DNA of 64,000 bases. It comes from Rhynchopus sp. YZ270_cl-10 (lineage: Eukaryota; Euglenozoa; Diplonemea; Diplonemida; Diplonemidae). Under the pieces are notes generated by a model. The model did not search any database, was not told where the DNA came from, and worked only from the letters and a program-made list of their open reading frames with translations. The position numbers and the translations under genes are program-made. This document shows positions 15,201-24,676 of this stretch, one piece after another (positions within the stretch are counted from its first letter, which is position 1; the number at the start of each line of letters is the position of its first letter). The stretch is taken from contig OZ037855.1 of assembly GCA_964035575.1 (NCBI GenBank), forward strand, positions 620,001 through 684,000. Reading direction: 5' to 3'.

Positions 15201-17839
15201 GACACCTGCTCTTTTGCAGTGCCCACCCAGGTGTACGCGAGGTGCAGACCTGTCCGCATTTCTGCTTCAAACTGTTCGATCCAACCCCGGTTTGCTCGTT
15301 GTGCCGCGTCAGTTATGGTGAATTCTGTAGATGAAACCAAACGGTCGGTCCGCATATTGTTCTCTGTTTCCAGCAGATCCGTCAGGTGGTTCAGCGACAT
15401 CACTTCTGCCTCAGATTTGCGCAGCGCCTCTTCGTTTCTCGCGAGGTCGATTGCACGCTGGGATGAAACCTTCTGCAAACCCCTCAGCTCCTCTCGCACG
15501 GCCTCTGTTCTTAAAACCTCTTCAAACCTAAGCATAAGATCGTCACGAGATGTGTTCTCTTCGCTTTCGATGCACTGCTGGAGACGGTTGGCGTCGTTTG
15601 AAACTGCTTTGAGATGCAGGGTCGCGTCAGACTGCAGCTGGAGGAGGGTTTTGCTTTGTACGAGGTTTTGGGTTTGCAGGGATTCGCATAGGGCACTGCC
15701 CGAAAGGCGTGCCTCGTTGATGATGGAAAGGTGTTCGGAAGCGCTGTGCTCTACGAGGGAGAGGCGTGCAGTGCATTCGGAGACGCAGAGGACGTCTGTT
15801 GCGCGGGCGTGGGATGCTTCCAGGAGGGATTCACGCCAGCGACGCATATCGGTGGTCTGGTGCTCAACGAGGAGTGACGTGCTCGAGGGGTGCAATGGAG
15901 GTGCTGACATCGGCGTGCTACCAAGAATGTCACGCAGTTTTTGCGCCTTCGGAAGCATGGTTGTATCGCGAGCCTCCTGACAAATCTGCTCCGCCAGCTG
16001 TGCCCCCATCTGCCGCACCTCTTCAAACCGGCTGGACCCTGCCGCAAGCTGCGACCTCAGATCTTCCACCTCCATCTCCGCTGCCTGAAGGCGTACCTGA
16101 GATGACTGCAGCTGTGCCCTGAGGGGTGCCGGTTGGAGAGCCAGGTGCGGAGGACTGCGTGGGCTGGTTGCCTCGAGGAGTGTCATGGAGGTGGTGATGT
16201 TGCGGGAGACGTCTGCTACGACTGCCTCGATGGCGGTGTTGCCTTCTGTGTCGCGGGCAAGGAGATGACAGCATTCTGAGGCAGAGCGGAGAGCAGCTGC
16301 GACATCAACATCTACATCGTTGGGGACAAGCGTGCGTTCAAAGAACGCATCTTCTGGAGAACGTGGCGAAGTAACAGCAAGTTGCAATGCATGGTGCGTC
16401 GAGCTCAGCTCCGTCCGGAGATTAATGCATGACACAGCGTACTCCTCCTGCAGCTTCTGTGCAGAGCTGAGTGCAGCGCGAAGCTCTGCAATCTCCCCCC
16501 TCGCAGTGTCCAGCTCAGAGGACTGTGCCTTCGCAGTTTCCTCCAGCTCCTTGACCTGCTGTCGCAGCCGCCCAACCTCCTGCTCCGCTTCACCGGATTG
16601 GCTGACCAATAAAGACGCCATGCTAGCACCCACATTCCGAAGTCGTCCTGGCACTTCATTGATTCCAGTGGAAGCAGACACATTGCGCACGGCAACACAC
16701 CCTTCAATGACGCTGTTATCCAACCCAACGTTCACATTGACCCGCGCAACACCCCAATCATGCGAGGCTACAAAACTGAACACAAAACAGCTGTTCCCCC
16801 TTGCTACCTGCGTCACAGAGCCGGGCACCGCTCCTTGCAGGGGAACAACACTGCAGGACACATCGGGGGTGCTGATGAGGGCACCTTCATGGTCACGAAG
16901 GGAAACCACTGCACGGACGGTGCCTCCTGGGGGAACCGGGTCTGGCGCAAAATGGATGTCGCATGACCCTGCATGCGAGCTAATGATGTTCCCATCTCCA
17001 ACCGGAAGGGTACGGGAGGCAAGCAGTGCGCCACCTGCAGTCAACATACGCACCCCCACCCGATCCTGCCCACGCCCCTCCGTTTTGTCGACCGCGCACT
17101 CCATAACCCATGTGTGCGGACTCACCCTGCGGACCCCAGTAAACGCGAGACCGCCATACCCGACTACGAGAAGGTCGCTTGGCTCAAAGTCTTCCCCCCT
17201 TTCCGTTCCGCTGAGTGGTTTGACCCCAACGGACTCTGGGAGGTTCGCAGGACCACCTCTGGTATCGCGCGCTGTGACAACCATTTGCCTGGAAATACCT
17301 TTTGTAAAGGCGCCGCCGCCGAGGAGGCCTATGGTGAGGGAGACGGTGCTGTCGTCCCACACCCAGCCTTCGAGGGGGGAGGAGATCGCGACGCAGTTGC
17401 TTTCTACTGACGATTCGAGGAGAGATACTGCATGCGAAATACGACGGATCTGCAGCGTATATTCCCTCTGTGCAGCTTCCATATCCTGTGTGAACGTCAA
17501 TGATTGGCGTGGCAAATCGGACTTCGTGGTCATCTTATTTTGCTCTGATTCTAAGGTGGCGATACGTTGCTTGAGACGAGCAATCGTTTGCGTCATGGTA
17601 TCGATGTGGCGCACATGACAGCTCTCTCTCGACTCTGCCTCGCTAATCGCCACTACCTGCCGCCCACCATCAGACTCCAACTTCAAAATCCTCTCAATCA
17701 ACGACGACACATCCTGCTCCTTCCGTGACAGCTGCAACTCCAACCGCGACATAACAACCCCTGCATCTATCGCCGCATCGCCACGCTGCACTCTACTGTC
17801 CCCCCTCCGCCGCATAGGTGACACACGAGGTGAGGTCAT
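278..17839 (-). CDS. Giant coiled-coil repeat protein (about 5,769 aa, 3 exons)
   Basis: I do not recognise a named orthologue. The start chosen is the ATG at 17839 (MTSPRVSPMRRRG); the frame is open upstream to 18637 but that part is low-complexity and not protein-like. Exon 1 is 17839-1226, then a 101-bp intron (1225-1125, GTATGC...CAG), exon 2 1124-561, a second intron (560-410, GTATGA...CAG) and a 43-codon exon 3 (409-278) ending VPAPYGSTPPGGKPEKTK. All junctions keep phase 0; exon 3 is the least certain. Features: coiled coil from residue ~20; two Ig/filamin-like beta segments at ~150-385; heptad-rich coiled coil for most of the rest; a 150-residue tandem duplication at ~1730-2030; about 45 LEGSG(V/T/S)F(T/M)Q motifs at ~2130-2925; then long Glu/Ala/Arg-rich helical sequence. 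Size and repeats resemble giant euglenozoan cytoskeletal or flagellar-attachment proteins, which is inference. No transmembrane segment seen. Confidence 0.88.
1125..1225 (-). other. Intron 1 of the giant gene
   Basis: On the minus strand the exon ends ...CAGTTTAGG, followed by GTATGCC and, 101 bp on, TTTTTCAG before GTATTTGAAGCAGAG. Splicing joins QLQFR to VFEAEKLQIMYSSC in phase 0 and removes a stop that would otherwise end the protein at 1169. Confidence 0.75.
9070..11445 (-). repeat. LEGSG(V/T/S)F(T/M)Q repeat region inside the giant gene
   Basis: Roughly 45 copies of a 9-residue core, LEGSGVFTQ or LEGSGTFMQ, are separated by 10-20-residue spacers that also recur (HSIVDASRPVP, NHASHSDAARTTT, AAAQKQEGT). 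The DNA is organised as higher-order blocks: about 385 bp at 9830-10217 is repeated almost unchanged at 11030-11414, and smaller blocks repeat around 9240-9760 and 10260-10560. The spacers are Ser/Thr-rich and unlike the flanking coiled coil, so this is probably an extended or beta-rich insert. Near-identity between blocks indicates recent duplication or gene conversion. Confidence 0.9.
11762..12660 (-). repeat. Two tandem 450-bp coding units in the giant gene
   Basis: Two adjacent copies, offset by 450 bp, each encode the same ~150-residue coiled-coil module, including RHALDKAQELIALLQDENTT, RREIIELCEARAWEVMMAAL and YRRKSVSFQEQLETAEAQIT. They differ at only a few positions, for example ATT versus GTT codons in EEAL(I/V)TTEG. 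A third, diverged copy follows (RRQSLAAETDFVAARASTES). Confidence 0.9.
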
Positions 17840-18903
17840 CGCATTATCAGTAAGGATGTGGGGGTATCGAAGCAACAAAAACGAAAAAAAAAAAAAAGAA
17901 CCCCTTCCCCCTGTGTAAATGTGCTGGGAGAGAGGAAAAATCCCATAAACCCGCCCAAGGAGAAGAGTAAATGCGTTAAGACGATGATGACAAGCATATG
18001 CCTGTACTTTCCGTGGTGCATTCTGCGTCCACACCTGCAGGGAATCGACAAATTTCGCTCTCAATAACTCAACAGGAGCAGGCGAGAAAGAGAGGCAAGG
18101 GGGGAACAAGCAAACAAGTGTGGTGGTGCGGTATTTTTGTTCTCCTGTATTCTTTGGGCGCCAGCAAAAAGGTGCTGTGCTGGATGGCGCTGTATCAAAC
18201 AAATAGAGAAACAGTTGAGAAAAGCAAATAATAATAAAAAACAGCAACAACAACATCAATAAAAGAACGTGGAAAAAAGACCCTGTTCGCGGAGTTAGAG
18301 GGATGTCAGGAAACCCAAAAGAAGAAACGTGTTGTGCTATTGCAGACCCTGAGGCGGAGGGATGCATGGGGTAAAAGTAAAAGTAAAAGAAACGACAAAG
18401 GTGAGCGATGGATGGACCTCTGAGCTCTGTGCTCTGTGGGCACAACACATCACTCTCGAGAAGAAAACAAAAATTGAGAGTTTGTAATGAAAGCTTTTGT
18501 GGCGTGATCGAAGCGCAAGGTTTTACAAAGTCTTTACAAAGTCTTTGCGGTGCACTATGCGACCTTCGCGACCACACCACACCATTTTGGATGAAAAGAT
18601 AAATGCAGTGTCCTCTGCTCAAAGCAAGACATGACATCTACATCTGGATGCAATACATAAGTAGGCCTTTGGCAGGTGCCAAGGGAGTGCAAGGCCTGAG
18701 AACCGCAGCGTCACCAACAATGGGACAGCAGCACAAAGGAAACTTGCACATCTTCCCCCAGGCCTGTGGGCCAAGATGCGCCACACACTCTACATACTAT
18801 CGCTGTGGGAGGGAAAGGGGAAAAGGGACAAACAAAAGCAGCAGAATACTTCAATGCAAATCATGTCGAAGACAAAAACAGACACAAGTGTGTGTCCTCT
18901 TGT
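17840..18903. other. Intergenic region between the giant gene and GST
   Basis: On the minus strand there is a long pyrimidine run (about 17880-17910) and a CTCTCTCCCAG acceptor-like site near 17925, consistent with the 5' end of the giant mRNA. The giant frame happens to stay open here but the translation is Phe/Leu/Ser-rich low complexity. No other gene seen. Confidence 0.4.
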
Positions 18904-19554
18904 TTACTCCTGCTTCACAAGGAAGTGGACGACCTCCCCGAAGGCGGACTTCCCGTTAAGCACAGTTCGCACACTCGGCAGTGCGAGCACACGCTCGTAG
19001 AAGGCAGACAGCGCAGGTGTTGCGTCCAGGCAGGTTGGCGACACAGCCTTCATCTGGTTCAGGATCGAGAAGAGGTGGAGCTCCCCAATGCAGCGCCCGC
19101 TCTCTGTGAAGCGGTCCTTGCCGGCACCGAGGAAGCGCTCCACGAGAGCAAGGCGGGCAGGGAAGCTCTCTCCCCACATTGTTGCAACAGCATCCGCAGG
19201 CTTGTCCTTGTTCAGGATCGACGGCTGCGTCTTGAGCAGGTCCGTCAGGAAGTCCTCGGCAATGCCAACAAGCATGTCGCTCCTCGCCTTCTCCGCCACA
19301 GTCGCGCCAACAGCGTTCACCCTGCGCCCAAGGTAGCTCAGCACTGCGACCGACTGCGTCACCACACCTGCATCCTCCGTCTCCAGCAGCGGCAGCTGTC
19401 CGAACGGGCACACCCCAGACGCCTTCATCTCAGGCCAGTTCTCCATCTGCACCTTGTTCGCGGTGTACTTCACGTTGTACTCCTCCATCGTGAGCAGTGG
19501 CGACAGGCCCCTTGCCGTCAGGGGGAAGTACGAGAATGTCACAGGTGCCGACAT
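18904..19554 (-). CDS. Sigma/alpha-like glutathione S-transferase
   Basis: A 216-residue, single-exon protein of normal cytosolic GST length. The thioredoxin-like N-terminal domain starts MSAPVTFSYFPLTARG, with a Tyr near residue 9 where sigma GSTs keep the catalytic Tyr. It has the GQLPLLE segment with the cis-Pro that contacts glutathione, and QSVAVLSYLGRR matching the conserved QS-x-AI-x-x-YL glutathione gamma-glutamyl site. The all-helical C-terminal domain follows (KARSDMLVGIAEDFLTDLL ... FYERVLALPSVRTVL). Family role: conjugation of glutathione to electrophiles or prostaglandin-type isomerisation, in the cytosol. The ATG at 19554 is chosen over upstream in-frame codons because homology begins there; an acceptor-like CCTCCAG lies about 45 bases upstream. 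Very likely a functional GST; the exact class is uncertain. Confidence 0.9.
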   Translation of the reverse strand: MSAPVTFSYFPLTARGLSPLLTMEEYNVKYTANKVQMENWPEMKASGVCPFGQLPLLETEDAGVVTQSVAVLSYLGRRVNAVGATVAEKARSDMLVGIAEDFLTDLLKTQPSILNKDKPADAVATMWGESFPARLALVERFLGAGKDRFTESGRCIGELHLFSILNQMKAVSPTCLDATPALSAFYERVLALPSVRTVLNGKSAFGEVVHFLVKQE

Positions 19555-20162
19555 TGTGTTGTGTGAGGTGGGGGTGTAGATAGGTGGTGTGCTGGAGGTG
19601 GGTCTTTTGTCATAGGAATGCTTGTCAACCACAAAGAGAGAATTGCATTCTTCTATTTACTGTTCAAATCAATTTACTTCTATTTTTCCATTTAAAAATA
19701 GCTAGTGAGAAACAAGGAACAAGAGGTGTGTGGGGGTCGCTATTTTTTTTATCGTTTCAGTTATCTTTTATCCCCCCCGTCCCCCACCCCCTTTAAAAAT
19801 GGATTTTTGGTTCTTTCGTTTTGGGGTGGGAAATTTCCCTTGCTTTTGGTCAGCATTTTTCCATGACATCCCAGGCAGAGTAGCACTGTTTGCATGCTTG
19901 GAAGGGCATCAGACCCTGTACGCAATGGGTAGCCTTTAGGAAACTTTTTTTTTTGTTTTTCTTTGATAAATTGTTGGAGTAGTGTAGTTTATTTTTCCTT
20001 CAATCTGTACAAACAGTGGTCTATAAAAAAAAAAACTTGGTGTCCAAATAAGTTGTCGAATTTGGGTAATAGCGCCTTTTTTAGACGCCAAACATATTTG
20101 CAGTACTGTATAGCAAAACTGTGTGTAGAAAACCCATAATAATAACCTAAAAAGGCACTCCT
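19555..20162. other. Intergenic A/T-rich DNA with a family-A repeat
   Basis: No gene seen. Positions 19961-19987 carry a copy of the short repeat family A (TTTGATAAATTGTTGGAGTA on the plus strand), preceded by an oligo(T) run. Confidence 0.5.
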
Positions 20163-20615
20163 TCATTTACTCCCTTTGAGACACAGCACTGTGGGCCAGA
20201 CTCCGTACAAAAACAAAATACCCCATTTATTCCTTCTGTTCCCCCCCTGCCAAGTTTGCTGCATTTGGCTTCTATTATTTACGGGGTATTCCTCTATTCT
20301 CAGGCGAGTGCTATTCTTTGCTTTGAGATATTCAGAATGGTCAGAGATTTGAAAAAAAAACAAGTAATTGCTATCGGAAAAAAAACGGGGTGTGATGTGG
20401 AACTCCATCCTGTAGAAATAATCTACAGCACGCCCAGCATTCTGCTCTTCTGCAGGTATGCTAACGCTCTTCGTACACTGCCAGACCCACTGGGACGCCA
20501 GCATCTGAAACGTTCCAGAAGGGGGGCTGTCCTCTTCGTCCAGCACCATCTGCTCGATAGCGTTGTTGGACGTCGGCTCGGCAGGCTCGGCGTGTTCCAG
20601 CTCGTTTTTGTCCAC
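20163..20615 (-). CDS. Doubtful ORF
   Basis: The frame is open on the minus strand but has no upstream ATG at its natural beginning. The first ~60 codons look protein-like (EPTSNNAIEQMVLDEEDSPP, FQMLASQWVWQC), while the rest is Phe-rich and unconvincing. It could be a terminal exon, a decayed gene or chance. No homology recognised and no consensus donor found on the minus strand nearby. Confidence 0.2.
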   Translation of the reverse strand: MDKNELEHAEPAEPTSNNAIEQMVLDEEDSPPSGTFQMLASQWVWQCTKSVSIPAEEQNAGRAVDYFYRMEFHITPRFFSDSNYLFFFQISDHSEYLKAKNSTRLRIEEYPVNNRSQMQQTWQGGNRRNKWGILFLYGVWPTVLCLKGSK

Positions 20616-21445
20616 AGGCTCCCCACATTGTCGTCGTCGTTAGAGCAGTGCGGAAGGAACACAGAATGCACAGACTACAACACATCGATCACACCAGGCG
20701 CATCAGCACCTCCAGCAAATCGCCAGGATGCTACAGTGGTTTCGAAAATCGCGCGGAGTTTTCCACAGCACACCCCGTTTTATCTTAGCAATTACTTGTC
20801 CTTGTTGTTATTGTTGTTTTCAACCACCTTCCTTCAACCCTTGTAGGGATCAGTTGTTATTTTTTTCGCGAAAACGTGAAATTACACATTTCAAGAGAAC
20901 AAATTAAAAAGGTTCCTTATTTGCATTTTTGGGATCCGTCCGTGCAGTGGTGGGGTCAATCTCGAAAATTGGACAATTTTTTTACCACTTAAATTTTGAG
21001 AAATATGAGCCCGGTTCCTTATACGTGGGGCCCATTTTTGGCCAAAATTTTCCTCAAAATCTGGTTTTGTAAAATTGACCCTTTACTCCCCCCCCACATC
21101 GATTTCAATACTATACCTTACTTCACCTACGGTTGCCCTTACAGGGGGGGTGAAGGAAGGTAAGTTGAAAATAGGTAAAATATAACCCCAAAGCAAGACA
21201 AAAGAGATAAAACTCTTTTTAAAAACACATTTCATTTTGTACTTCCATTTTTTGTTCACGCATCCATTATGATGCACGGGTAAAAAACCCGTGGATCTTT
21301 AAAAAAAAACTACCAGAAGATCCCGCTATTCCGCCTATCACCCTTTATTTGTTATGCAACAAACAGAACCCAATGTCACATTATTTAATTACCTTGTGCA
21401 CTATCCCCTCCCCCCCGTCAATTAGAACCCCTCTACTCCGTAGGG
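20616..21445. other. Gene-poor stretch with a dispersed repeat
   Basis: No gene seen. 20935-21075 is related to 31126-31215: both read GGTCAA...GAAAA(A/T)TGGACAA, then an AAATTT(T/C) tract and AATATGA(G/T)CCC, so this is a dispersed repeat. The rest is A/T-rich with C/G runs. Confidence 0.45.
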
Positions 21446-24400
21446 TTATTTGAAGAGCTCCCCGGAAAGTGGCGGTGCCAGTTGCTCCTGACATTTCTTT
21501 GCCTGTTGGTGTGAGTATAGTTGAGATAAAAAGAATCAAAGGAAATGGAAGTTGTAAGTTTAAACAAACGTCTCTACAGAGAAAAAATCTTAGATGAGTC
21601 CTTTGCCATCCTGGAGGACGCTGTTATTTTTAGAACCTTGCCCATTTCAACCCAGACATACCTGCCAATGCTGCGCAAACTCCACCTCGACTGTCCCTGT
21701 TTCATTCACTGTGAAAGCCTTTACTTCGCCACACTTCATGAAGGTGTCTTTTGGCACCTCTGCGCCTGCAGGGTATCCGGTGACACGGATCTTCTTTGGG
21801 CGGAGGTCGAGAGAGGATGAGGAGCGGTTTGTCCACCAGCCACCGCCGCTTGCTGCTGCCGGGCTTGCACCACCGCTGTAGGCCACACCCTCCACGGGGA
21901 GGGCCTTGGATGCTGCTTCCGCCTGCGCCTGCTGTTGTTGTTGCTGTTGTTGCTGCTGTTGCTGTTGTTGTTGTTGTTGTTGTTGTTGCTGTTGCCGCTC
22001 CTTCTCCTCCTCCGCCGCTGCCTCCACCTGCCGTTGCTGACGTGCTGCTGCAGAGGTCTCATGGTGTGCAACCATCTCCTGCAGATTCGCTTCAAGACGC
22101 GGCACCTCTGCCTCCAGAAGCGCAATGGAGTTGTCCCACTCCGCAGTGTCTGTGTTCGCCTCCTTGGCTGCAGCCTGCTGTTCACGGCAGTGGACGAGTT
22201 GCTCCAGTTTCGCGTCAAGGTCGGCCCGGGTGCGGCTTTGGTCCTGTCGTTGTTGTGCTTCTTCCACTGCATCGCGTTCTGCTTGTTGCAAACGGCGGTT
22301 GGGGATTTGACTCCGCTTCAAAGGGATTTTGATAAGATCCTCAAGGTCCTTGCGCCCGCAAGGGTACAACATGATGTAGCGGTTGTCCCCCAAGGCTGCG
22401 GAGGAGTCTTTGGCAGTGAGGCATTCGCTTGGCTTCGAAAAGACGACGTACGCCTTGCCCTTGTCGACGGAGCACAGCACCAGGGTGACCTTCCCAAAGC
22501 GTTCGAAGAACGGTCGTATGGTGGCCTCGTTGTTGAGCTGTGGGTAGATCTTGCAGACAACAAGGATGCTTGCAAGGCGGTACTCCTGCTGCTGGTGGAT
22601 GCGGTGTTCCTCTTCGCTGCGTCCATCCCAGACTGTGTCATAAAAAACGATACAGAGATGTTAAAATCACGTAAACAATATGTGAATCAAGGTGAATCAA
22701 ACCGATATAAAGCATGCTTTTTCCGTTTTGCGCTGTCTCCAATCTTTTGTGACAATTTAAAGATGCAAAAAATTAGGTCAACAGTGTACATAACAGTGTT
22801 TGCTGGGGGGGAAATACATACCTTCTTGCCCCTTCCCGCGCTTGCCCCCACCTTTGCCCCCGCCCTCATTGTATCCGTCGCCACCTAGGGAAAAGGCTGC
22901 GTTCCCCTGACCTTTGTGTGACTGCATTGCGCTGAGCACGTTCATCAGAGAGTTTTCAGGCGACGCATTCTGTGGGAAAGAAAGAAAAGTTTATAAGATG
23001 ACCTTAAGCCTCCCGTACTTAGTCACCAAAGAAATGAGGGAAATGTAAGATGGTTGCCCAAAGGTAGCGAGACAGTCGCCAACTCAGGTTCCCACGACCG
23101 GCGATGCTCCCGCCGTTCCTCCAGGGCATGCTGCCACGCGTCCGACGCCTTGCTCAATGGAGGGCTTCTTGGTAAGGGAGGGAAAGATCCCAAAAAGGGC
23201 CAACTTCGGGAGTTGGGGGGAATTATTACATACCGCTCCAAGCGCATTGAGCAAAGGGTTGCCACCCAGCCCTGCACCCAGCCCTCCTCCCATAGACGCA
23301 CCAAGACCGAGCCCTCCCATGGGGGGCGGCGGTTGTGCAAGACGCGCTGCGAGTTGGTTCTGTTGGAATAGAGAATATGAAAAAAAGATAGGTCTTTTGT
23401 TTGTGCGCTCAAAGCCGGGAAAACAAAACGGTGAAAAAATGTGTTAAACTGAAGTACGGTTGTTGTGGTTAATTGAGTACTCAAAGAAAACAAACAAGCT
23501 TCTGTTTTTTTTCAATCCGTCTTACACTGCCTCCAATCTTTTTAGAATTGACAACAAGTTGTTTTATCGAGAAAAAAATGGACAAAACTAGGTCCTCTCT
23601 AATGCATCGATTACATGTCAAAAAACCCCGAAGCCCCCGGACTCTCAAAATACTCTGCCAAAAACTCCGTTGGAAATGATAAACAATTTTAGTCCCCTTG
23701 AAGATAATTCTAGCTCTCGGCCTCGTTAAATGCCAGTGCAGTATTAGCAATGTATTGGGGGGGTGTGAGAGGGTGCTGATCATACCAAGACATTCCCGTT
23801 TGGGTCCTGACCCCCCAGCATCCCCATTCCACCCCCAAACCCACCCTGCTGCACAGGTGCACCGGTTACCCCCCCAACATTGATCCCCAACGACCTCAGT
23901 GCGTTCAGGGTGTTGTTCTGAGGGTTCATGCCTGGTGCGCCTACTGGCCCACCCCCGCCCATGCCCATCCCCATACCCATCCCCATCCCACCCATGTGGT
24001 AGCCACCACCACCACCAAATATTTTCCCCCCCTTCAGGCCCTTTTTGCCGCCCATTTTGTTGCCTTTGCCGAAGGGTTGGTTTCCTTTGCGTCCCCCCTT
24101 TTTGCCTTCGAAGGGGAAGGGTTCAGGGAGTGGGGTTTGTGTTGTGTCCTCAGGGGCTTCGTCGCTGTCGGAATCGTTGAAACGGCTGCGCCGGGTGGCT
24201 GCAACCCTGCTTGGTGCTGCGTCACCGTCGGTGCCGTCGTCTACTGCGCGGAATTTGGTAGGTTCGGCTTCGTCGCCGTCTTCGTCGCCTTCGTCAGACC
24301 GGGTGCGTTTTCTTCCCCTTTGCTCGATCTGGACGTCGTGCACCTCGGTGGGGTGGGGTGTGTCTTCGGTGACGAGGGGTGTCTCTATTTCAGCTTCTGC

Positions 24401-24676
24401 TTCAGCTTCGGCCTCGTGGCTGACTTCGTCCGCTGTAGGTGCGTCCAATCCATTCACGCGAGCGTAGTCAACAACGTCAGAAACAAACCCCTCCACACCA
24501 TCGGTAACGTAGTCGCGAATTTCATCAACAATCGCTGCCTTCACAGTGTCCGCAGCATCCCCTGCACCAGACTCAACGGTCTTCATGACAACGTTAGACA
24601 CAAAAGGAAGCAACGGTTGCGACGAATCTCCCATCGTCCGCTGTAGGGCCTCCCCCACATACTGGTACAGCGCCAT
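21446..24676 (-). CDS. RBM26/27-like RNA-binding protein (about 730 aa, 5 exons)
   Basis: Five exons: 24676-23786, 23359-23234, 22969-22822, 22632-21662 and 21502-21446. All introns are GTATG...AG and phases match (the third junction splits a Val codon G|TC). Residues ~45-95 (ADTVKAAIVDEIRDYVTDGV) resemble the PWI-like N-terminal domain of human RBM26/27. An acidic/basic linker and a Gly/Met/Lys-rich stretch follow (about 210-390). RRM1 lies at ~408-485 (SILVVCKIYP, FFERFGKVTLVLCS, GKAYVVFSK). A charged coiled coil with a polyglutamine run of about 22 residues near 600-622 follows, then RRM2 at ~670-725 (KKIRVTGYPAG, GTVEVEFAQHWQ) and the tail PPLSGELFK. RRM-coil-RRM is the RBM26/27 order; animal members recruit nuclear RNA decay (PAXT). 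The CCCH zinc finger of animal proteins is not visible. Role here is inferred from architecture. Confidence 0.82.
21920..21990 (-). repeat. CAA/CAG microsatellite encoding polyglutamine
   Basis: An interrupted run of CAG and CAA codons on the minus strand encodes about 22 consecutive Gln in the coiled coil of the RBM26/27-like protein. The mixture of CAA and CAG suggests selection for the peptide rather than a pure expanding triplet. Confidence 0.85.
23371..23550 (-). repeat. Family E intronic repeat, RBM26/27-like intron 1
   Basis: On the minus strand: AAAAAGATTGGAGGCAGTG near 23545, then a variable middle, then CCCGGCTTTGAGCGCACAAA near 23405-23425 and AGACCTATCTTTTTTTC, ending 12-15 bases before the acceptor TATTCCAACAG. 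See the matching copy in the EF-hand gene. Confidence 0.75.

Noticed and set aside
1368-17618. Many plus-strand ORFs of 100-430 codons opposite the giant gene
   Set aside because: They mirror a biased coiled-coil coding sequence (Ser/Arg/Cys-rich translations) and have no recognisable domains.
17840-18637. 266-codon upstream extension of the giant reading frame
   Set aside because: Low-complexity Phe/Leu/Ser translation over pyrimidine tracts; an acceptor-like site and a good ATG lie downstream at 17839.
20440-20470. Plus-strand CTGCAG|GTATGC as a splice donor of a plus-strand gene
   Set aside because: The sequence before it is not convincingly coding and no matching acceptor exon was found; probably chance.
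21735-22890. Long plus-strand Leu-rich ORFs at 21796-22888
   Set aside because: Antisense of the polyglutamine/coiled-coil coding region of the RBM26/27-like gene.
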